DNA of 64,000 bases from Dendrolimus kikuchii (taxonomy: Eukaryota; Arthropoda; Insecta; Lepidoptera; Lasiocampidae): the NCBI GenBank assembly GCA_019925095.2, contig CM034401.1:11319338-11383337 (forward strand). Direction: 5' to 3'. The notes under the pieces were generated by a model. That model was not told the origin of the DNA and did no database searches. It worked only from the letters and a program-made list of their open reading frames with translations. Numbering within the stretch: the stretch's first letter is position 1; each line of letters opens with the position of its first letter. Both the position numbers and the translations under genes were made by a program. Of this stretch, positions 1-9,200 are shown one piece after another.

Positions 1-42
1 CTCTGAGAACGTCGGCGCTAGGTCGCGGAGTGTGTGGCACAT
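1..42 (-). CDS. FIG4: FIG4 exon 10 (partial, runs off the left edge)
   Basis: After the acceptor GTTAG at 43-47, the frame continues in phase 0 as [14 protein letters not shown]. This resembles the MTSSARDFMP stretch that follows the [16 protein letters not shown] region in FIG4 proteins. It is short, so less certain than the other exons. Confidence 0.75.
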   Translation of the reverse strand, partial: MCHTLRDLAPTFSE

Positions 43-214
43 CTAACATAGCATATAACAACACATATACCAGGGTGAATCAAAAGTTCTTACAAGTACA
101 TATCTATCTCTATTAATATAATAAATGCGAATGTAACTCTGTGTCTGTCTGTCTGTTCCGTTTTCACGTAAAAACTACAGGACCGATTTGGCTGAAACTC
201 AGTATATATGTGTA

Positions 215-265
<51 letters not shown>

Positions 266-3200
266 GACGACGAGAATTAACATAGGATACTTTTTATCCC
301 GAAAAATGGGAGTTTCCGGGATAAACATATATTTGTCTTTCCGTTTGTTATTCTTTTACGGAAAAACTACTGGACCGATTTAGTTGAAATTCGGTATAAT
401 GGACAAGGGATACCTTTTATCCCGGATAATTGGATAGATTTATGTAAAGGTTATCACAAAAAGTGGGATAGGTTTTTTGCGATTTTCCATTTTCGGCATT
501 TTGGTCATCTTTGTCCGATTTGTTCGAATTGTCCGATTTGCCCGTTTTGTCCGAGTTTTCCAATTTGTCTAATTTGTCCGATTGTCCGTTTTGTCTGATT
601 TGTTCTTTTAGTCATTTATGTAGTTGTCATAGACGGGGGATAGATGAGGGGCACGAGACCGGCGCCTCAGGAGACTGAGGCCTGCCGGTCGGAGCTCCGC
701 GACGTTGCCATGGTGGTCTGGGAAGAACGCCTTAGACACCCCAGCGCGGGCCTCGCCACCATTGAAGCGGTGAGGCCCGTCCTGCAAGACTGGACAACAG
801 GTAGACATGGCACCCTGACGTTTCGTCTGACACAGGTACTCTCGGGGCATGGCTGCTTCGGGAGGTACCTGTGTCGCATAGTCCGTGAGCCGACGTCAGG
901 GTGCCATCATTGCGACATCGGCGACGAGGATACGGCGCTGCACACACTCCAGGAGTGTCCAGCCTGGACAGAGCAGCGCCGAGACCTCGTCGCCCTCACC
1001 GGATTTGACCTCTCGCTCCCGGCCGTGGTACGCACCATGGTCGGGAGCCCAACCGGATGGGACGCCGTCTCCTCCTTTTGCGAGCGCGTTATGCTTGCGA
1101 AGGAGGAGGCGGAGCGGGAGCGTGAGCGGACGTCCTTGCCCCGCTCCCGCCAAAGGAGGACGCGCCGACGCCGGAGGGCGGATTTCGACCTTCGGCCACC
1201 GTAAGCGGGCGGCGCGGGTGGGGCCCCTTGGGGTATAGGGGTTCTCACTCACCCGCACATGCCGTCGAGATGAGAGCGCGAGTGTTCCGCGCGCGCTCAT
1301 CTCTCCTCCCGTGGGGCGCGTTACAGACCGCCCCACGCCTAGAGAGCATGATGATGCCGGGGGATGAGTCCCCCGGCAATGGAAGAGGCCTCGTGAGGGG
1401 GGCCCACGCCTGCCAGGGCTGCGGAGAGGCTAGGTCATATACCCGTAGCCCTGGCATAAGGCGAAGGACGGAACACCCAGGGGTTTTAGTGGGTATCCCT
1501 AACCGGGGGTGGCAACAGCATGGCACCAGTTCTGACTGGGCATGCTGGTGCCACATTCGATCTGGTGAATCCTACACACGGGTCGCGAATTATCCCCCCA
1601 AGGTTCTGCCCTTGTCGCGGCTTATGGTCCTCAAGCGGATTTCCCCTGGCTAAAAAAAAAAAAAAAGACGGGGGATAGATAAACATAGCTAGGACGGTTT
1701 GAAATAAAGGTTGAAAGTTTGGATACGACCAATCATTTCTCAAGTTTATAGATATAAACATTCATCATCTATAAAAAATGCGATAGTAACTCGATACGTC
1801 TTTCCGTTAAGTTTTCACGGAAAACTACTAGGAATACTGGATCGGTTTTGCTGTCATTTTGTTTAAATGTAGTTTTAATTAATATCGAAAATGGACATAA
1901 ATACTTTTCATGCCCGGAGATGGGATAGTTTGCGATATAAAATGAAATTATACTTCCGAGTGCAAATAGCACTAACATAAAATTTAAGTACAATGTAACC
2001 TATATTAACAGCTCCTGCTCTTTAAACAAGAAGTACCCACTAGACGTTGACCCGCGGCGTAGCCGCGGGGTAAACTCTAGTAATGATATAAACTAATGGT
2101 GATAGTGGAATTCCGTTATAATGACGACGTGTTTGTTAGTGAATTGTAAGGGCGCAGGTACAAAAGTACGGAACCGTAGCACTATCTTTTTAACCAACAT
2201 CCCATGATCGTGGCGTCGATCCCACGTAATCGACGTCATTTATTGGGATAAAAAGTACCCTAAGTGTTGTCCCGGGATATAAGCTAACTCTGCGTCGAGT
2301 TTCATTTAGTTTTCACGTAATACTCTAACAGATAGATAGACTGATAACAATTCTGTAATATGCATTTACCAAATCTGCTTCTCCGACAGTTGCGAAAACT
2401 GTGTTTATCGTACCTTAAATTCAAAGCATTCGCTGAATATAGTGTATTCAAAAGGCCTGTTATAATCGTGGTAGGGGTCCACCATTTCGATGGCGTTGCC
2501 GCCTTCGCCTTGAATGCCTATGATTTCGCAACACAATTTCCTCATCTCATTGGTGGGCAAAGGCAGGTGGCGAAGCACGTCTGTGTCCCACCACTTCGTT
2601 AACGATCTGTATAAAAAACAATCAGGTTATTTTTGTAACGAAGTTGTTTTACTCTGCTTACAGAGCGAATTCGCTACGATCGTCGTGTAAGGAGAAGCGT
2701 CATGAAAGTGGCCTTTTACGTAATTTTTATTATATAATTTCGAACTTCAAAGCAATGATATACGATACAAAATAACATAATATCCAGCAGTGTAATATAC
2801 GGTGTTTTAAAATTAAAAGGTCTTGTAACCGCCCTTATTTCGGCCACATTCGGGCGCTGTCGTCACGCATACGCATATGTTTTGATATAATTTACTGTTG
2901 CATATTCGATTTTTCAATATTTTTCGTTTTTACGTAAGGAACTTCATTCCTGGGAGTCCGCCGACTGCAGTAATTTTTATTTTTTTAATAAGATGTTCTG
3001 TATTTGATAATTTCATGATAGGTCTTATACTCGGAAGCCATTATCATTGATATCCAAGTGAGATCAAGCACTTAGCACAACATATTGGATTCAATCATTT
3101 TTTTCTAGAAATAGCTTAATCATAATATGCATTTAAAAGCATCATCGTCATCACTGAGTGTTAAATTCCAGTTGCATTCGGATTTTTCGCTTCAACGCCT

Positions 3201-6200
3201 AGGGTCCGCTTTTCTACTCTTATTTCTTAACTTCTGTGGTGTGGTCTTTGGCATTGGTACACATTTGAAAGCCGTTAATAATAATTACATTTTATAAAAC
3301 TACATGAGAATTAGGAGTACTTGAGGTACGAATGCTAAACACATTAAAGCAGATTTTTCAAAGATGATAAATACAGATAGAACAACTACAAATACAAATA
3401 GACATACAGAGACTAAAGTGTCACCATAGTAATGCCTTATTAATTTAAAATATCGGAACCTGAAAAAAGGTATGTAAATGGCTTACCTGTTTCTGGGTAT
3501 ATAAACAATTGCTTCTGGATGGTGTAGGTAATAATCACTTGGGTATTCCCATATGGGTGGCCTCATAGGATCCGGAATAAAAAGGCCCAAAAATAAATTC
3601 ATAGTGTTCTGTTTTTCAGCGTCCGAGAACGTATTTGAATAATATCGACTCAGTGTTTGCATTATATCGTTGCCGTGTGATGACCATGGCGCTGTTTTAC
3701 GGTATGTTTTTATCCTGGAATAATTTTTATATAATATATAAAATATTATATATATTACGTTATATATTATATGGCTATAGACATCTCATATATTCGAAAA
3801 GGCGTTTTAACATGATACATTGATAACCCTTTAGTGCTCATCAAAATAACAATAACATTAGTTACAATATTTTCTACTGCTCCGAGGTAGCTTGCTGATT
3901 TTTTTACATTTTTAAATGCAATGTACAAACTCGAACCATTTACAGATTTATTATATTATAGATTATATTATGTTCTTTAGGTATATCATTCACCAGACCA
4001 CTGAAGATTGATGATTCCCTATAGATAAAAGAAAGAAAAAATCATTAATCATACCTATGCACTAATTGTGATCCGCCATACTGCAAGGCGAGCGTGTCTC
4101 CATGATCTTCATACAGGCCTTCTAACAACCTGGCACAGTCCGAGTCAAACTCAATTTCAGGTTCACCAATTAATCCCAAGTAGTAGAGCTAAAATTAAGT
4201 ATTTACTACCTCTACTAAATGTGTAATCACAACAATATACGCACGAAAAATAGTTTTTTTTAGCCTATAACATATAATATAGAGTTCATTAATGTACTGT
4301 ACTAATACCAGAACGAATGCAAGGATAATGGTCGATGATGTTATGCTGGAGCAAGTGGATGAGTTTGTATATCTTGGATGTGCTTTTAGCAGGGATGGAA
4401 GGTACACCGCTGATATAGAAAGAAGAGTGAATTTGGGGAATAGTTTAAATGGAGCGTTAGGTAAACTTCTAGGCGCTAAGAACCTCAGCCAGAAGGCCCA
4501 GCTCGCCGTACACAACGCGGTGCTGGTACCTACGCTCGCGTATGGAAGCGAGAGTTGGGTATGGAAGAAAGAGCATGAAAGTAGAGTAAACGCGGTCGAG
4601 ATGCGAGCACTGCGCAAAATCTGCGGAGTGACGCTCGCGGACCGCGTTCGTAATACCGAAGTAAGAAAGAGAGTTGGTCTGAAAGAGAGTGTCGGGGTGA
4701 AGGTAAGGAAAGGAATGCTCCGGTGGTTCGGGCATGTGGAAAGAATGCATGATGAAAGAATGACTAAACAGATATACAATGCAAAAGTGGATGGATGCAG
4801 AAGTCGTGGAAGGCCACGACACACCTTCCATGATCAAATTGATCGTGTACTAGCAGAAGGTGATGTCAGGAGCCTTAAGAACAGACGAGCTTGCATGACA
4901 AGAGTTATGAATGTCAAAGAGGCAAGTGAGGTGTGTAAAAATAAGCCTAAATGGCACTCTGTTGTTCGTGCCTACCCCGCAAGGGAACTAGCGTGAAGTT
5001 ATGTATGTATGTATGTATGTACTAATATTTGAATTTTAAATAAAATTCTAAGAAATAGGGGTGAACAATAAAAAATGAGATACTGTTTTTATAAACTTAC
5101 AGAACGTCGCAGCCTCATAGTTCATATGAGTGTACTTTATGACGTCATAAACAGGTACAAGTAAACGGAGTCAAATAGCCGTTTAATTACCGTTTAAAAA
5201 GTAATTAAAATTATTTGTATCGTGACATTTGAAGTCTGATAATAAGATGATATTTTAAAGCCCGTTCTTTAAATATATAAAAATACTAGCTGTCCCGGCA
5301 GATGTTCTGCCCTGAAGAAATAAAATTTATAACCCGATTTCAGCGCCACCTACCGGGTCCAAATGTAAGCTATCCTATCTTTCAAGTCGGATCAAACTAC
5401 ACACGGTGTGCAAATTTGATTAAAATCGGTCAAGTAGTTTAGGAGTCTATCGCGAACAAACAACGTGACACGTAATTTATATATATTATTATATTAAGAT
5501 TAAAATTTACTGTACCATGTGTCCGCTTCTCTAGTGAAGCATACCTGATATGCCAGCACACATTTCCCAATTGCGAACTGTGCAGTGTTTGTCCTATCGA
5601 GACAATCAACACAGTTTACTCGTACCAGTCCAGTTTGCAATCGTCCATCTTGATGCCCTGTCACGCCATTCTCATCATCGCGGCTGTTAGAACTCAGAAA
5701 TATGCCTGTCTTGCGAATCACTGCCCGAGCTATGTTTGTTAATCTAAAAGTAATACAATCTCAAATCTATTTGTGCCTCAAATAAAAGATACTGCGACCT
5801 TTTATCTTTCTAACTCTTAGAAAGGCAGAGCACATAAAAGTGGTAATACACTACATATTACCACTTTTATGTGCTCTGCCTTTCTTCATATACTGCAAAT
5901 TGCATCTACTAACTTGTACAGTACAAGTTAAACTTAAGTGCATCCTTGAAGTTGGTACACATTATTAGAGACAGCACAGTTATAAGCTTCACAGAGAGAG
6001 TGGAGAAGGGAGTGTTACACTCTCACTTAGCTGCTATGTGGAATTACTTACCATATCTCTCGCACATCACACCGAAGGGTGTCATAAGCATTAACATTTG
6101 ACTGGTCTTGTGCAAACTCACGGAACTTCACTTGAAACACATTTAAGTTTTGCGCGTACTGTAAATATTAGTTTAATTCTTGTTTTGGTGAAATATTATT

Positions 6201-9200
6201 GCCGCATGACACATCTTATCTTATACTAATATATAAGTATAAAGCTGAAGAGTTTGTTTGTTTGCTTGAATGCGCTAATCTCAGGAACTACTGGTCTGAT
6301 TTGAAAAATTCTTTTAGTGATAGATAGCCCATTTATCGAGGAAGGCTATAGGCTATATATCATCACGCTAAGACCAATAGGAGCGGAGCACCAATGAAGA
6401 ATGTTTCAAAATCGGGGATTTTTTTTTTACTATTCCACACGGACGAAGTCGCAGGCAGAATCTAGTCTAATATAATATCATAAGGTAAATTTAAATCATT
6501 TTAAAAGATTTTGTCTAGATTTACTGAGCTTTGCAATAGATGTCTTTGGATTGCCATAATACCATTTATATAACTTACTTGTCTAAAACTTTCGCATCCG
6601 CCCCTTTATTCATCCTCGCCATATCCAAATGATAATACTGCACTGCATGTTCAGGAGGTAGGAATTGATTCAAATACTTTATTGAACTACTTATCACATC
6701 AGTTAGTAGAGATTCATGTCGTTTTTTCTCCCTTTTCTTGACTAGATTCAGGAACATTATTGGTGCCCCATATCTCTGCATGAGGTTGTTTAAATGTTTT
6801 CCTGGTATTTCTGCATATGGGTCACTGAGATCGATCGATATAGCGGGTTTGGGTACCATCTTAGAAACATCCTGTGACCAGTAACTTGGTATTGAACCCC
6901 TTAACTGGACAAAAGAACTGAAACTATGAAAAGAATGTTAATAGCAACATAGGGCATGAGTTAAGTTAGTTCAGATTACCCAGGATCAAAATGGTGTTTA
7001 AGGTAATTACAAATTGCTGTGAAACAACTAGATTTAAACAGCTAAGTATATAGATTGAATCACATGTTTTTTATCCCTTTTTGTTGTTTATATTTATTAT
7101 ATTTTTACTTTTTATCAATGAAAAATTGAAAAGAAACCTTTATATGTAGACTATAACTGAATTTTAATAAAAATTGAACAGGGCCACATTTAACTATTTT
7201 CATAAAAAGTAAACTCCTTTGCAAAAAAAAGGGTGGTTTTGATTTTTCTACATTATGGGTAATAATTTAGTTCTAAAGAGGTTTTAATAGCCAAACTCTG
7301 TTACTAGCACTTAATAAAGAGTCTAGGTATGAAAAAAGTTAAATTCAAACTCGAAACTTTTGTTTTTAAACATAATAACCCCTTTTTCAGTTTTTGACTT
7401 TATCTTTTTACTTACTTTTCGCGGGTTGCGGTTAAAAGGTTATCAGGCAGCGAAAACTAACTTTTCGATATTTTTAGTACAATAATTTATGTTTGTCGCA
7501 TAATCCTACCTGATTGTGACTTAAAACAGATATCTTTGTGTATATTGTAATGGCAGAAAAATCAATAAGAGCTAGTAAAGTTATAGCGCTGCTGGAAAAG
7601 GGGTGTAGCCAATGTTACATCTCACTGAGGTCAAACGTGAGTCGTACATTTGTCCAAAAAACACTAGGTAACTGGAGTAGCGTACTCTTCTCCAATGAGG
7701 CTCGAATTTGTCGGCATGGTGAGGACCGACATCGGCAAGTATTACGTGAGCAGGGGAATGCTATGCCGACGTGTGTTTTGAAGAAATCACCCCTTATGGT
7801 GGAGAGTCCGTTATGTTTTGGGCGGGAGTAACTTCCAGCTACCGTACAGATACAGTATTCATTGAAAATGGCTCACTAAATGCGCGAAGGTATATAACAG
7901 AACTCCTTTGTCGACATGGACAACCCGCACTGACTAATTGGTGAATACTAATTTACACACGATAATGCTCGGGCTCACCGTCGTGGCGACGTCGATGTTC
8001 AATTCAATATTTAAAAGGTCGGTATTTGTCGTTTAGATTGGCCAGCGCGGAGCCCCGTCCTTAACCCCATTGAGTATGAGCTGTCCAACCACCGCCACAA
8101 AACATCAGGGATCTTGAACGTGTGATCTTGGCTGACTGGGAATCATTTCACAAGACACCTGTGGAAAAAAGCCTGGTGGAAGGCATACCAATACGATTGC
8201 ATGCTGTAATCGCTAAAAGTGGAAGTCATACTCATTATTAATTGTATTTTTTTAATAAAATAATCTATAAAAATACTTGTAGTGTTAATTTCGTTATACC
8301 CATAAAAATGTCCATTTTAACATAGCTCTCTGTTTACATCACCTAAAACACCGATACCAGGATTTAAGTGTTAATAACTATATTATCATTGATAATAAGA
8401 AATTTCTAGTTATCTAAGCTAATGACATACTAAAAATAATAATATTATCCACAGAAAAGCCCATGATAGTAAGGTGCCCGTTTTTTTTTGCAAAGGAGTG
8501 TATATAGAAATGACTTTATAATTATATTTGTATGTTTCTAAAATGCATGTATGACTTAATTATCGTAAGTATTAGAAAGCTTAAAGGCTAACATTAAAAA
8601 AACACGTATTACCTGCCAGCAGAAAAAGAAGAGACCATGGAATCATGTACAATCTGTTCTGTTTCAACCTCATTGGCTACATCTCCATGCATATTGGCAC
8701 CTCGTTTCAAAAACCTGGTGCCTGCATATCTATTACTCCTCCTGGCTATTAAAGTGAGATACACTGGTCTTCCAAATATATTTAGATTACTCTGTTCTAT
8801 AAAACCATGCACAATGTACAGAATCCAATCTGGATGGAGATGTGAATGCACAGCTGATAGTAAATGGCTATTCCATACAAACCGCCATTCTGGTACTGTG
8901 CGCACGCCAAACTCTAATCTTTGTGACTGACTGCTGTAAAAAATATATATAAAACAATGCTCTATGCAGGAAAGGAAAAGAATTCTCATTTCTACGGCCA
9001 GGCAACCTGTCGTAAGAGGCGACAAAACAAACAACAGTTAGGTGGTGGGGGCATTTGCCCGACTGAACGGCTACCACCCCAGTCTAGAGTATGCCGCCAT
9101 AACACCTTAGAATTATGTTCCAGCATCAGTGGCCAGATTCTAGTTTCTCCTTTGAGGCTAGCAGCATATTGGCAGCATCACTGATCTTGCTTATGTCCAT

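Larger units (their letters stand above)
107..2080 (+). mobile_element. Helitron family A, copy 1 (non-autonomous, carries an R1 insertion)
   Basis: Starts with TCTCTATTAATATAATAAAT after an A. Ends with a GC hairpin (CCCGCGGC-GTA-GCCGCGGG, 2051-2069) followed by CTCTAG and then a host T. A 5'-TC start, a 3' hairpin plus CTAG and insertion between A and T are Helitron hallmarks. The body has gataaaaagtatcc-type repeats, a TA microsatellite and a minisatellite of TTTGTCCGA-like units (about 477-610). It sits in the last visible FIG4 intron. No Rep/helicase gene is present. Confidence 0.8.

Noticed and set aside
896..1336. Minus-strand frames over the R1 insert
   Set aside because: GC-rich shadow frames. 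The plus frame carries the conserved CX2CX9HX4C motif of R1 ORF2.
2360..2602. Plus-strand 80-codon frame
   Set aside because: Antisense shadow of FIG4 exon 9.
4292..4307. ATG at 4292 as a start codon of a 234-residue protein
   Set aside because: The ATG and first codons lie in the flanking DNA and target-site duplication. The LINE is 5'-truncated and begins at about 4308.
4195..4824. 209-codon minus-strand frame opposite the LINE copy, and similar ones at 36429-36959
   Set aside because: Shadow frames of the LINE protein on the other strand. They recur only because the LINE recurs.
8637..8930. Plus-strand 97-codon frame
   Set aside because: Antisense shadow of FIG4 exon 4.
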